In this document: in pieces, positions 6,835 through 16,021 of the stretch
Layout of the letters: every line of letters starts with the position of its first letter
Numbering within the stretch: position 1 is the stretch's first letter
NCBI GenBank assembly: GCA_016865865.1
Contig: VGOC01000022.1
Location: forward strand, 1 to 41,089
DNA from: Chloroflexota bacterium
GTDB lineage: Bacteria > Chloroflexota > Anaerolineae > Anaerolineales > UBA11858
Length of the DNA stretch: 41,089 nt
Reading direction: 5' to 3'
Notes under the pieces: generated by a model
Told to the model about the DNA's origin: nothing
Databases searched by the model: none
Seen by the model: only the letters and a program-made list of their open reading frames with translations
Made by a program: the position numbers and the translations under genes

Positions 6835-8393
6835 TGCTCTACCAGTGAGCCCTTATCGCACAAATAACTCTTCGACAGGATTTCGGAACCAAGCCCGCCA
6901 GAAAAGATCGCCTGTGCCCCAAAAGTGACCGTACCCTTGTTGTTCAAATCAACGCCGGTAACCCAGGTGGTGGGGCTGGGATCAGAGGGCGCCTGTGTCC
7001 CCTGCGAACCACCGTTCAAGTAGCGTTGATATTGGATGGGACTCGAGCCGGGGTTGCTCGACCAGTCGCCATTCGGCGCCCAGGTAAAGGTGATATCCTT
7101 ACACTTGTTGCCATCCGGAATCCAGTTGACGGCGTTGAAGACTGGGGCCGCTGGAGTGGGCAAAGCGAGATCATCATCCTCGATGGTCGCCGTATGCACA
7201 TCGGGCGAGCCTTTGGTCGCGTTAGTTGGGGTTTCCATGGTGATCAACACAGTTTCGTCGCCTTCGATATCGCCATCATCTACAACGGTGATGGTAATGT
7301 TCACCCAGGTGCTCCCCGCGGAGATGGTCACCGGGCTGGCAGTGATGCTATAATCAACGCCCCCGCCGGTCGCTGAGCCAGTTACAGTAAAAGGCACACC
7401 GACATCACTTCCGGTGGCATGATCTAACTCTACGCGCGCCAGCATCGTCACACTGTCTTCTCCGCCGCTCTGACTGGCCAGGGCAAAGGAAACCACAGGC
7501 ACACTGTCGTCATCGGTAATCGTCAGCGTGTGTTCATCGGGGGAGCCCTTGATCGCATTGGTAGGCGTCCCCATGGTCACGATGACCGTTTCACTCCCCT
7601 CGATGTCGAGATCGTCTACGATAGAGATTACGATATTCGCCGAGGCGCTTCCCGCCGGGATAGTGATGGGGCTGGCAGTGATGGTATAGTCGTCCCCGCC
7701 CCCTTGCGTGGCCGTTCCGCTGATAGTGAAAGGCACGGTCACGTCGCTGGCCAGGGTCGAAGTCAATTGAGCGGTGATGGTAGCTGTCCCCGCGCCTTCG
7801 GGCGCCGACTGGGCGCTCGAAGTGAAACTGACTGTAGGCAGCCCTCCGCCGCCGCCCCCTCCGCCACCCCCTCCGCCAGGCGCGCCGCCTTCTCCAAGCT
7901 CGATATCTTTGACAATCGTACGGGCGCTATCTGCGCTGATCGTGAAACTAATAAAATTCAAAAACGGTACGATGGGCTGATACGGGGCCTGAACCTGTAC
8001 AGATACACGATCTCGCCCGCCAACGATATCATCCGGGTTTGGCGGGGGACAGGAACTGGAGATCGTCGCTCCGCCTGGCCCCTCATCGTAGCTGATCGTA
8101 ACCGAGGTGAGGTTCGCCAGAGATCCAATGCGAGTTGCGGCAGCCTGAATTCCTGCGCAATCTACGAACCGCGGCGTTCCCCCTGTATCATCCACCGCAG
8201 AACCATACCTTACAGCTTCGCTGCTGGCAGTATTCAAAGCCGAATAAATGAACAACAAGCGTCCAAACTCGATGATCCCCATGACCAGCAGCAGCAAGAT
8301 AGGCAGCACCAGGGCGAATTCCACCATGCCCTGAGCCTTGCTGCCATGATCTAAGTTCTGGGTGAGTCTTGCACCTGGAGTATTACTCTTCAT
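6831..8393 (-). CDS. TadE-like pilin fused to two Calx-beta domains
   Basis: 520 residues. A TadE-type N terminus (A20|QGMVE25FALVLPILLLLVMGIIEFG) is followed by a globular part to about residue 170, a 12-glycine linker (173-184), two Calx-beta repeats (about 187-296 and 298-408, each ending in an Asp-rich DDD segment and containing SETV or DETV) and a C-terminal domain of about 110 residues. Calx-beta modules bind calcium and occur in bacterial adhesins. The residue before the cleavage site is Ala rather than Gly, so processing may be weaker. AGGAAG precedes ATG 8393. First gene of the three-gene minor-pilin group. Probably a surface-exposed, calcium-stabilised pilus tip or adhesin. Confidence 0.87.
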   Translation of the reverse strand: MKSNTPGARLTQNLDHGSKAQGMVEFALVLPILLLLVMGIIEFGRLLFIYSALNTASSEAVRYGSAVDDTGGTPRFVDCAGIQAAATRIGSLANLTSVTISYDEGPGGATISSSCPPPNPDDIVGGRDRVSVQVQAPYQPIVPFLNFISFTISADSARTIVKDIELGEGGAPGGGGGGGGGGGGLPTVSFTSSAQSAPEGAGTATITAQLTSTLASDVTVPFTISGTATQGGGDDYTITASPITIPAGSASANIVISIVDDLDIEGSETVIVTMGTPTNAIKGSPDEHTLTITDDDSVPVVSFALASQSGGEDSVTMLARVELDHATGSDVGVPFTVTGSATGGGVDYSITASPVTISAGSTWVNITITVVDDGDIEGDETVLITMETPTNATKGSPDVHTATIEDDDLALPTPAAPVFNAVNWIPDGNKCKDITFTWAPNGDWSSNPGSSPIQYQRYLNGGSQGTQAPSDPSPTTWVTGVDLNNKGTVTFGAQAIFSGGLGSEILSKSYLCDKGSLVEQ

Positions 8394-8599
8394 TCTGTTC
8401 TTCCTTACACAAAGCGGCGCGCCTGCCAGCTCACAAACACGCCCCGCGTATCTTCCCGATAATCGTTATATCATAGGTCAGGTTGACAACCAGACCCGCG
8501 TTTCCTAGAACATCGAAAGGATACGCTCTGCTATAAAGCGTACATTGAGTATGCGCCCACGTCAATAGGACTGGGGTATGGAGGGGCTATACAGTTCTG

Positions 8600-9166
8600 T
8601 CAGGCGATCTCTGGCTCGATGACGCCGTATTTGCCGTCGCGGCGCTTATAGAGCACGTTGATCTGCCCTGAGTTGGCATCGAGGAACAAGAAGAAGTCTT
8701 CATGGCCGAGCAGTTCCATCTGCTCGATGGCCTCCATTTCATCCATGGGGGTGAGGATGAAATGCTTGCGGCGGACGATCTCTGTATCTTCGCCCTCCTC
8801 GTCAATATGGATTGTCTCAGTGGTATCGGCGTCAGCAGCAGATATGCCGTCGCCCCGCTGCTGGTAATGCTTTCCTTTGTACCGTTCTATACGTCGCTGA
8901 ATCTTCGGAACCGCCATATCCAGGGCGGTGAAAATATCATCGGAGCGCTCCTCGGATCGCAGGATGAACCCCTTGCCGCGAATCGTGACCTGCGCCACGT
9001 ATCGGTCGCCGGCGTCACGGGCGGATTTGACATGAGCCAGGTCGACGCGCGCTTCGCTGATGTTGTTGATATAACGATCTAATCTGCTAACTTTCTTATC
9101 TACATACTCTTGCATTCGGTCGGTCAGTTTTAGATCACGTACGAATAATTTGACTTCTATCGCCAT
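8600..9166 (-). CDS. hpf: Long-form ribosome hibernation promoting factor
   Basis: 188 residues. The N-terminal S30AE domain (about 1-103) binds the 30S decoding region. After an acidic linker, the C-terminal domain (about 132-188, with HFILTPMDEMEAIEQMELLGHEDFFLF) mediates 100S dimer formation. Length and both domains fit the long form found outside gamma-proteobacteria. GGAGG lies 7 bases before ATG 9166. It begins 15 bases after comF, so it is probably co-transcribed with comF and the tad genes, an unusual setting for a stationary-phase factor. Confidence 0.96.
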   Translation of the reverse strand: MAIEVKLFVRDLKLTDRMQEYVDKKVSRLDRYINNISEARVDLAHVKSARDAGDRYVAQVTIRGKGFILRSEERSDDIFTALDMAVPKIQRRIERYKGKHYQQRGDGISAADADTTETIHIDEEGEDTEIVRRKHFILTPMDEMEAIEQMELLGHEDFFLFLDANSGQINVLYKRRDGKYGVIEPEIA

Positions 9167-9181
9167 GGTATACCTCCGATT

Positions 9182-9892
9182 TTATTTCGAGGATAGAACT
9201 GCACGAGCCAGCGTCATTCCATAAACGTTCTCCGCGCCAGTATGCCAGAGCGCTTCTGCACAGGAATCCAGCGTAGAGCCGCTTGTGGCGACATCGTCAA
9301 CGACCAACACAGCTTTCCCTGAAACCATAGACTTCGAAGCGCTGAAAGCGCCATGGACATTTTGGCGACGTTGGTCGAGGCTCAGTCCAACCTGGGAACG
9401 AGTGTCCCGTCCCCGCGATAATGCTTTATCACAGTACTTTAAACCCAACCCCAGGGCCAGAGGTTTCGCCAGCAACGCTGCTTGGTTGTAACCGCGCTCC
9501 TTCATTCGTTTTGCGCTGAGAGGAACTGGGACGATGATATCCAAATGCCAGTTCAGATCACGAACGTATCCCACCAGAGGTCGGCTGAGGGCTTCGGCCA
9601 GGGCGACATCGCGCCGATATTTGACACGATGCATGGCTTCTCGGATTGGGCCGTCGAAAACAGCCCAAGACCTGATGGCTGTCATCTTTGGAGGCGAGGA
9701 GATGCACCGGTCGCACAACCCACCCCCAGAGGTAGTCTGACCACAACGCTCACAAAAGGGGGGCGCGACGGGCGCGATTTTCACTTGACAATCGCGACAC
9801 CAACGTTCGCCAGGCATTTCACATCCCCCACAGGTGGGCGGAAACAACCAATCTAGAGCCGCCCAACGCCATCGATACCACTCATATCGCAT
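9182..9892 (-). CDS. comF: ComF-family phosphoribosyltransferase-like protein
   Basis: 236 residues. The N-terminal four-cysteine zinc motif (CGGC...WCRDC) plus a second C-x2-C pair (CERC...CDRC) is followed by a type I phosphoribosyltransferase fold with the PRPP loop VLVVDDVATSGST near the C terminus. ComF is needed for DNA uptake in naturally competent bacteria; its reaction is not settled. ATG 9892 is preferred over an upstream TTG because TGGAG lies eight bases away. It sits 53 bases downstream of tadC and 15 bases upstream of hpf, on the same strand. Confidence 0.94.
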   Translation of the reverse strand: MRYEWYRWRWAALDWLFPPTCGGCEMPGERWCRDCQVKIAPVAPPFCERCGQTTSGGGLCDRCISSPPKMTAIRSWAVFDGPIREAMHRVKYRRDVALAEALSRPLVGYVRDLNWHLDIIVPVPLSAKRMKERGYNQAALLAKPLALGLGLKYCDKALSRGRDTRSQVGLSLDQRRQNVHGAFSASKSMVSGKAVLVVDDVATSGSTLDSCAEALWHTGAENVYGMTLARAVLSSK

Positions 9893-9945
9893 CAATGGAC
9901 TCCAGAGCAAGACTTCTGGTCGAGTAGTGACTATTTCGCAATGAC

Positions 9946-10896
9946 TTAGAACATCGCACCCAGGGCGGAGCGCATCAACTGCACCGCTGCGGGGCCTAAC
10001 AAGATAATCAACAGAGATGGGAAGATCAATAATCCCATTGGAAAGAGCATTTTGATCGGCGCTTGCTGGGCTTTCTCTTCGGCGGCCTGACGCCTACGAA
10101 TGCGCATTTGATCGGCCTGAATACGCAATACCTTAGCCATGCTGACGCCCAATTGCTCGCTTTGAATGATGGCGGCTACGAAACTGGTCATCTCCGGGAT
10201 ATCAATGCGGTCGGCCATCGTGCGCAGGGCTTCACGACGCAGTTTTCCCAATTGGATCTCGCGCAATACCCTGCCAAGAGACAGGGAAAGTTCGTTATCC
10301 CACTTCCCATTGACTTTCGCCATAGCGCCATCGAAACCTAAGCCTGCCTCGACGCAAATGGTCAACAAATCCAGGGCGTCAGGGAGGGCTTTGCGGATAT
10401 CATCTTGCCGGCGGCGAATGCGACTATTCAGCAGAAGCGATGGCACATAAAAACCCAACAGGGTGAAGAGAACCACGATGATGATTTTCCTGCCCCAGCT
10501 CCAATCAATCGAGCTGATGGATAAGATGAAGAACAGGAGCGCAGCAATGCCAATCGCCGCTCCAAATCGCCCGGCCCAGAACAAAGTAGGCTCGAGACCT
10601 CGAGGGTTGCCAGCCAATTCGATTTTTCGGGCGGTATCTTCAAGCGCGTTCTGAGGGGTGAAACGCAGAGCGATCTCGCCGAAGCGGCGCGCCATCGGAA
10701 TGATGATACGATCCGCCAACGACTGAGACATCTCGATCTCTTCGAGAGAGGCCAACTCGCCTCGTTCCACGAACTCGGCCAGACGCTCCTGGAGTGGATC
10801 AGCGCGGCCTTCGCGGTCCCGAATCCCCACGATCACTAAGGCAATCGCCCCCACAACGATCACACCCACGATGATCAAAATCACCACGACATTCAT
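9946..10896 (-). CDS. tadC: TadC-like type II secretion F-family platform protein
   Basis: 316 residues. N-terminal membrane helix, cytoplasmic T2SSF domain (about residues 165-290, with DLLTICVEAGLGFDGAMAKV) and C-terminal membrane helices. Together with TadB it forms the inner-membrane platform of the Flp pilus. ATG 10896 has GAGG nine bases upstream; a GTG five codons earlier is the alternative. It follows tadB after 78 bp that contain a small palindromic repeat. Confidence 0.93.
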   Translation of the reverse strand: MNVVVILIIVGVIVVGAIALVIVGIRDREGRADPLQERLAEFVERGELASLEEIEMSQSLADRIIIPMARRFGEIALRFTPQNALEDTARKIELAGNPRGLEPTLFWAGRFGAAIGIAALLFFILSISSIDWSWGRKIIIVVLFTLLGFYVPSLLLNSRIRRRQDDIRKALPDALDLLTICVEAGLGFDGAMAKVNGKWDNELSLSLGRVLREIQLGKLRREALRTMADRIDIPEMTSFVAAIIQSEQLGVSMAKVLRIQADQMRIRRRQAAEEKAQQAPIKMLFPMGLLIFPSLLIILLGPAAVQLMRSALGAMF

Positions 10897-10920
10897 AGAC
10901 TCATACCTCACCCGGACGAG

Positions 10921-10959
10921 CCCTTCGGCTTTGCTCAGGGCAGGCCGGAACCAAACCGG
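10921..10959. repeat. Small palindromic repeats between tadB and tadC
   Basis: CCCTTCGGCTTTGCTCAGGG (10921-10940) is a variant of a CCCTTCG...CTCAGGG word that I know as a common intergenic repeat, and a CCGG...CCGG hairpin follows it. It fills most of the tadB-tadC gap and may adjust mRNA stability between the two genes. Confidence 0.5.
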
Positions 10960-10974
10960 TCTAGGGTACTATCG

Positions 10975-11934
10975 CTATACCTCGATATCGGCAATACGCA
11001 TCATAACAAAGTAGCCCAAACCAACCAGCATGAGCGCCGAGCCAAAAATCGCCACCCCACAATAGATCGTCTCGGGGCTGAAGACGGACATCACATATTC
11101 CCGATTTCCGAACCAGATGATACTGGATAGGATGAAAGGCAATAACGCAAGAAAACGTCCCGAATACATGACCTGGGCTGTGAGCACGCGAATTTCACCC
11201 TTGATGCGCACTCGTTCTCGAATGGTATGCGCGATGGTGTCTAATATCTCCGCCAGGTTGCCGCCGACTTCACGCTGCACATTGATCGCGGTAACAATCA
11301 AATCCAGGTCTTCAGAGGGGATACGGCGCAAGATGTTTTCGAGAGCCCTTTCCGTCGGCAAGCCTAATTGCATCTCCTGCACCACTCTTTTGAACTCATC
11401 GGATAGCGGCGAGGGCATCTCTTTGCTGACTGCTTCCATGGCTTGCGCAGTGGAGAAACCCGCCCGCAAACCATTGACCATCAGGCTAAGCATATCTGGC
11501 AACTGCTCTCCGAAGGTTTGCAAGCGTTTGTTTTTCTGACGATTGACATAGAAGCGCGGCAGGAAAAAACCTACAATCGCGCCGATCAGGGCAGAGACGA
11601 TTGATCGCCCACCAAAGAACCAGGCCACGAAAGCAACACCGATGATCGCAATGACGATGAGCGCAAGATACTCGCCGGGTTTCAGTTTTAGATCCGCCTG
11701 GGCCAGATTGCGCGCAACGCTGCCCCCCCATTGCGTCCCGGTAACTTGAACGTTGACCCAATCGGATACCGGAGAGGTCCTCGCCTCCCCGGCCGCATCT
11801 CGAAATAACTCCTCACCGACGTAATCAGTGAGGCGCTCCTCGACAAGCGATTGCCTTCCCCTCATGGAGATAACGATCCCGACGATTAGCAGGAGCAAGA
11901 TGAGCGCTCCTCCACCGATCAACAGTAATTGCAT
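10975..11934 (-). CDS. tadB: TadB-like type II secretion F-family platform protein
   Basis: 319 residues. N-terminal membrane helix, a paired helix region (LALIVIAIIGVAFVAWFFGG), T2SSF domain (about 145-270, with LSLMVNGLRAGFSTAQAMEAV) and C-terminal membrane helices. It partners TadC as the platform that transmits TadA ATPase motion to pilin. ACGGAG lies upstream of ATG 11934, and the gene follows tadA by 18 bases. Confidence 0.94.
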   Translation of the reverse strand: MQLLLIGGGALILLLLIVGIVISMRGRQSLVEERLTDYVGEELFRDAAGEARTSPVSDWVNVQVTGTQWGGSVARNLAQADLKLKPGEYLALIVIAIIGVAFVAWFFGGRSIVSALIGAIVGFFLPRFYVNRQKNKRLQTFGEQLPDMLSLMVNGLRAGFSTAQAMEAVSKEMPSPLSDEFKRVVQEMQLGLPTERALENILRRIPSEDLDLIVTAINVQREVGGNLAEILDTIAHTIRERVRIKGEIRVLTAQVMYSGRFLALLPFILSSIIWFGNREYVMSVFSPETIYCGVAIFGSALMLVGLGYFVMMRIADIEV

Positions 11935-11952
11935 GGAACTATACTCCGTTGG

Positions 11953-13341
11953 TTAATATCCACGGCGCGGTCCGACGCCGAAAATCGATGGCGGCAAATG
12001 GATGCCAGTAGCTTCGATCTGGCTGATCGCTTTCGGCCTCAATCCCGTCGGTCGCAGATCACCCACCACCTGACCTTCGTCAATGCCTCGCTGCTCGAAA
12101 GCAAAGATATCCGTCATGGTAATCACATCGCCTTCCATGCCGCTGATCTCGGTCACATTGACCACCTTACGAGTGCCATCCCGGAGTCGCTCCTGATGGA
12201 TGACTAAATCAATAGCCGAGGCGATCTGCTCCCGTATCGCGCGCACGGGTAATTCCATGCCCGCCATCAGAGCCATGGTTTCGATACGGGCAAGGGTATC
12301 GCGAGGGCTGTTGGAGTGAGCGGTGGTCATCGAGCCATCGTGACCGGTGTTCATGGCCTGCAACATGTCCAGGGCTTCTTCGTCGCGGATCTCACCTACA
12401 ATGATGCGATCTGGCCGCATGCGCAGGGAGTTGACCACCAGTTGTCGGATGGTGATCTCGCCCTTGCCTTCGATATTGGGTGGACGGGACTCGAGGGTGA
12501 CGACATGCTCCTGGCGAAGCTGCAATTCTGCAGCGTTTTCTATGGTGACAATGCGTTCATCACTTGGGATGAACTGGGAGAGGATATTCAAGAGAGTCGT
12601 CTTCCCCGAACCGGTGCCGCCCGAGATGATGATGTTCAAACGAGCCTCTACGCAAGATTTCAAAAACTGAAGGGATTCTGGCGTGAGGCTACCAAACTTG
12701 ATCAACTGCTCGATGGTGATGGGGTTTTTGGAAAACTTGCGAATCGTCAGGGTTGGGCCGACTAAGGAGATGGGTGGAATGACCGCATTGACACGCGAAC
12801 CGTCAGGCAGGCGAGCATCCACGTAGGGGCTGGATTCGTCCACTCGGCGACCGAGAGGAGCGACGATGCGTTCGATGATGCGCATCACATGCTCGTCGCT
12901 CTCGAAGGAAAGCGGGACACGGTTGAGTTTGCCTCGCTTCTCGATGTAGATATTCTTTGGCCCATTGACCATGATTTCGGTGATTTCGTCGTCCTCCAGC
13001 AATCCCTGGAGCGGGCCAAAGCCCAAGATTTCAGCAGCGATCTGTTCGAACAGACGATGCTTCTCCTGCCGGGAGAGCACGATGTTTTCTTCGGTGAGCA
13101 CCTGCTCGAACAAATCTCGAATCGTCCCCCGGACGACCCCGACCTGAGTCACATCTGTGGATGGGTCTAACTCTGCCAAAAGCCGGTTTTGTACCCTGGT
13201 TTTGAGGTCGAAATAGGTATCGCGTTGAGCATCCCCATCCGGCGGAGCAACCCGGCGCGATTGCAGAGAACCCACTCTAACCTGACCGCTGTCTTCGCCT
13301 GGCCCCGTTTGGCCTTGCTCGATTCGCCTGAGTAAAGACAT
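11953..13341 (-). CDS. tadA: TadA/CpaF-family pilus ATPase
   Basis: 462 residues. The cytoplasmic secretion ATPase that powers Flp pilus extension. The N-terminal domain (about 45-200) is followed by Walker A GGTGSGKTT (241-249), a Walker B/Asp-box segment (RIIVGEIRDEEALDMLQAM) and the His box (GHDGSMTTAHS), all intact. Gene order and length fit TadA/CpaF rather than a DNA-conjugation VirB11. The gene starts 12 bases after cpaE with AGGAAG upstream. Confidence 0.96.
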   Translation of the reverse strand: MSLLRRIEQGQTGPGEDSGQVRVGSLQSRRVAPPDGDAQRDTYFDLKTRVQNRLLAELDPSTDVTQVGVVRGTIRDLFEQVLTEENIVLSRQEKHRLFEQIAAEILGFGPLQGLLEDDEITEIMVNGPKNIYIEKRGKLNRVPLSFESDEHVMRIIERIVAPLGRRVDESSPYVDARLPDGSRVNAVIPPISLVGPTLTIRKFSKNPITIEQLIKFGSLTPESLQFLKSCVEARLNIIISGGTGSGKTTLLNILSQFIPSDERIVTIENAAELQLRQEHVVTLESRPPNIEGKGEITIRQLVVNSLRMRPDRIIVGEIRDEEALDMLQAMNTGHDGSMTTAHSNSPRDTLARIETMALMAGMELPVRAIREQIASAIDLVIHQERLRDGTRKVVNVTEISGMEGDVITMTDIFAFEQRGIDEGQVVGDLRPTGLRPKAISQIEATGIHLPPSIFGVGPRRGY

Positions 13342-13353
13342 AGTTCACGCTTC

Positions 13354-14592
13354 CTAGTTCGCCGCCTCGTGCGCGACTTCGATCTCGGCCAATTGCTGCC
13401 GAACTGTTTCTGCCAGGGTAAGTATCGCTCTGACAATGGGGCGCTTCTTGTCGCCAAGAACGAATGGCGACCCTCGATTTACCGAAGGCAGAACTGCGCG
13501 CTCATCGGCGGGGATGACCACGGAAATTTCTTTCTTCAAATTCTCACCAATCGATTCTGGCGTTATCGCGATGCGCTTATCGTACTTATTGAGCACAAAC
13601 AAGACGCGGTCACGCTCGATTCCGATCACACCGGCTAACTCCAGGAAGAGACGCGCATCGTTGATCGAGGGGATATCTTGATTGGCTACCAGAACGATCA
13701 TCGAACTGGCATCGAATGCGCTCAACACAATATCGGAGAGAGCAGATTCGGCATCCACGATAACATAAGAGTACATCCTTCGCAGATAGGCCAATATCTT
13801 CCCGAACTGATCTCCAGTAACGCCTTCAGCGTACTCTGGGCGTTGGGGGGCCGCCAGGAGCCTCAGGCCAGTGTCGCGATGCGTGATCAACACCTCTTCG
13901 ACGATCTCCACATCCAGTTCATCCGCCCTGGGCGCAAGATCAGCGACGCTGTTCTTGCCGCGTTGATTCAGCACGATGGCCAGGTCGCCAAACTGTAAAT
14001 TACCATCTACGATCACAACCGGGGTTTCGGCGTTATGCAGCGTTACGGCCAGGTTCGTAGCCAGAGTTGTGCATCCCACGCCACCCTTTGGGCTGTACAG
14101 GACGACAACCTTCCCATAGGAAGCCGCTTGCATCGCAAATTCTGCGCGGGCAGCCAGGCCGCTGGCATCGAGCGGATAACGGCCTTCGACTTTTTTCTTC
14201 TTTTCTTCATGCGCCATCTGCCCCGCCCGGCGTATGGCGGCGATCAACTCGTCCACCATGGGAGGTTTGGTCAAGAAATCGCGCGCGCCCGCCAACATAG
14301 CCCGACGCATGTAGTTCGGATCCCCCTGGACGGACAGGATGACGATCTGAATATAGGGAAGTTCTTTGAGAATATTTTCTGTCGCCGCGATGCCATCCAT
14401 GTCAGGCATGTTGATATCCATAAGGACAACATCCGGCGACACATCCCTGGCCAACTGTATTCCTTCTCGACCAGTTGCGGCGACTCCAGCAACTTCTATG
14501 TCGTTTTCGAATCGTAATAGCTTTCGTATGTTTTCCCGAGTCTCACGCACATCATCTACGATGATGACTCGGATTGTGTCGCCATCAGCCAT
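13354..14592 (-). CDS. cpaE: CpaE/TadZ-like protein: receiver domain plus ParA/MinD-type ATPase
   Basis: 412 residues. Residues 1-125 form a receiver domain with a complete phosphorylation set (D13/D14, D59, S88 region, K109), whereas many TadZ proteins have a degenerate one. The deviant Walker A KGGVGCTT (169-176) starts a MinD-like ATPase that positions the pilus machine at the membrane. A lysine-rich linker (KKKK, about 131-134) joins them. GGAG lies eight bases before ATG 14592. The intact receiver implies control by a histidine kinase, possibly the one encoded just upstream at 16255-17328 (inference). Confidence 0.93.
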   Translation of the reverse strand: MADGDTIRVIIVDDVRETRENIRKLLRFENDIEVAGVAATGREGIQLARDVSPDVVLMDINMPDMDGIAATENILKELPYIQIVILSVQGDPNYMRRAMLAGARDFLTKPPMVDELIAAIRRAGQMAHEEKKKKVEGRYPLDASGLAARAEFAMQAASYGKVVVLYSPKGGVGCTTLATNLAVTLHNAETPVVIVDGNLQFGDLAIVLNQRGKNSVADLAPRADELDVEIVEEVLITHRDTGLRLLAAPQRPEYAEGVTGDQFGKILAYLRRMYSYVIVDAESALSDIVLSAFDASSMIVLVANQDIPSINDARLFLELAGVIGIERDRVLFVLNKYDKRIAITPESIGENLKKEISVVIPADERAVLPSVNRGSPFVLGDKKRPIVRAILTLAETVRQQLAEIEVAHEAAN

Positions 14593-14625
14593 TAATCATC
14601 TCCGAAAGAATCGACTCGAACATTT

Positions 14626-15786
14626 CTACTGCTCGACAGGTGGAATATCGTTTTCCAAAACCGGCGGAACCAACTCGTCAATCCTTGGGGTAATCCCATA
14701 AGGCAATTTCGCCGGGATAGGAATATTATATACATCCAGCAGGAACTGTAAAGTTGCAGCCTCTGTGGTCGTGATCGTATCGTCCCTCGACGACCTGAGA
14801 GCCAGAGTAAGCTCGGCGCCGCTATAGAGCAGATAGTTAACCGTCACAGCATCTTGAGGGGTCACGATGATGGTAATCACATCAGGAGGAACGGCGGGCG
14901 CGGCCTCCTGCGCCTCGCCAACCTGAGGCTGGGCAGCTTCTACCGCTGCTTCAGCGGCTGCAGTTTCGGCGTCAGCAGCCGTAACTCCCTCTGATGCCGC
15001 TGCTCTCTCCTCTTCGACAAGCGGGAAATCCCCTACCTGGAGTATCTCGGCGTCATAAAGCACCATCTGGGTAACGAGTCGCGGCCTCTGTAACTCACCT
15101 GGGGCGATATAAGCAAGTTCGTTCAGGATTGGCTCAAGCTCTGTGCGACCGTAGAATGGAAACGCCGTTGCCATTTCGACTGTGGGTTTTTCGATCGTAA
15201 TCGTCATGAAGGCTTGACCGGTTTCAGGGTCGGTATAAGGCCCAGCGATTCCTCTTATGTGATTCGGCAGACTCGTCTGGAACTCGCTGTCTAAATCGAG
15301 GAAGAGCATCGAGGCGATCACACTCACATGATCGCCGGCCTTAGGGGCATACGACACGCTCGAAAGCCGGCTGATCGGGATCGAAATAGCCACCATTCCG
15401 CGCGGGATGGATAACGCAGCTAACGATCCTCTCGCCGAAAGCTGATCGGCCGTATCCACGAGCATACTGGCTGTCAGGGGTATCCCAGAGTCGAGGTCGA
15501 ACTTGGCCTGTCTACCGACCACGAGAGCCATATCGGTAAACATTCCCTCGATGACCACATCCCGGGGCAACGCAATCATCCCCAGGATGGTTTCGTTCAA
15601 CACGGTTCCGCGTGGCGTTGGTTGAGTGATCACGACGATCTCTACCAGATCCACCACTGGCGTCGGTTCTGCTCCGGTAATTTCCGCTCCAGAGGGCTGT
15701 TGGAGTCGTTGGGAAAACACGAAGACAGCCACCAATACCAGGATCAAGATTGCGGCTAAATAGAAGAAGACTCGTCCTCGGCGCAT
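14626..15786 (-). CDS. cpaB: CpaB/RcpC-like Flp pilus assembly protein
   Basis: 386 residues. One N-terminal membrane helix (about 7-26), then a SAF domain with the family's PRGTVL and IPRGMVAISIPISRLSS segments, and an extracytoplasmic remainder with an Ala/Glu-rich stretch (about 265-300). CpaB acts in the cell envelope during Flp pilus assembly; in diderms it works with the secretin. GGGAGG precedes ATG 15786. It lies after the flp pilin and its hairpin. Confidence 0.92.
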   Translation of the reverse strand: MRRGRVFFYLAAILILVLVAVFVFSQRLQQPSGAEITGAEPTPVVDLVEIVVITQPTPRGTVLNETILGMIALPRDVVIEGMFTDMALVVGRQAKFDLDSGIPLTASMLVDTADQLSARGSLAALSIPRGMVAISIPISRLSSVSYAPKAGDHVSVIASMLFLDLDSEFQTSLPNHIRGIAGPYTDPETGQAFMTITIEKPTVEMATAFPFYGRTELEPILNELAYIAPGELQRPRLVTQMVLYDAEILQVGDFPLVEEERAAASEGVTAADAETAAAEAAVEAAQPQVGEAQEAAPAVPPDVITIIVTPQDAVTVNYLLYSGAELTLALRSSRDDTITTTEAATLQFLLDVYNIPIPAKLPYGITPRIDELVPPVLENDIPPVEQ

Positions 15787-15957
15787 GATAGCCTCCCAAT
15801 TCGTTGGTTAGTTAAATAGATTGATGCTATCACCATTTCGTTCCCCGATTGTATGCAAGATCGGTGCCCAGATCTCGCATTCCGGGGTGAGATATAACAC
15901 ATATAGTCTACCTGATATTGTAAATAATTTCCACCCCTAAGATGCCTCCAATGAACC

Positions 15958-15991
15958 AAATAAGGCCCTGCCCCAAAGCAGGACCTTATTT
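15958..15991 (-). terminator. Hairpin after the flp pilin gene (terminator or attenuator)
   Basis: AAATAAGG-CCCTGC pairs with GCAGGA-CCTTATTT around a 6-base loop, with one mismatch. It sits about 30 bases past the flp stop and upstream of cpaB. It probably ends most pilin transcripts while some read through, giving more pilin than machinery. Confidence 0.7.
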
Positions 15992-16021
15992 GATGAAAAA
16001 ACATGTCTTACGGGTCAATGT

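Noticed and set aside
7530-8354. 274-codon plus-strand open frame
   Set aside because: Antisense to the TadE/Calx-beta gene, whose motifs are clear. The translation is Arg-rich with no recognisable domain and no ribosome site.
8394-8599. Promoter or small gene upstream of the TadE/Calx-beta gene
   Set aside because: TTGACG, TTGTCA and TATGAT/TATAAC words exist on the minus strand, but none has acceptable spacing. No small frame with a ribosome site was found.
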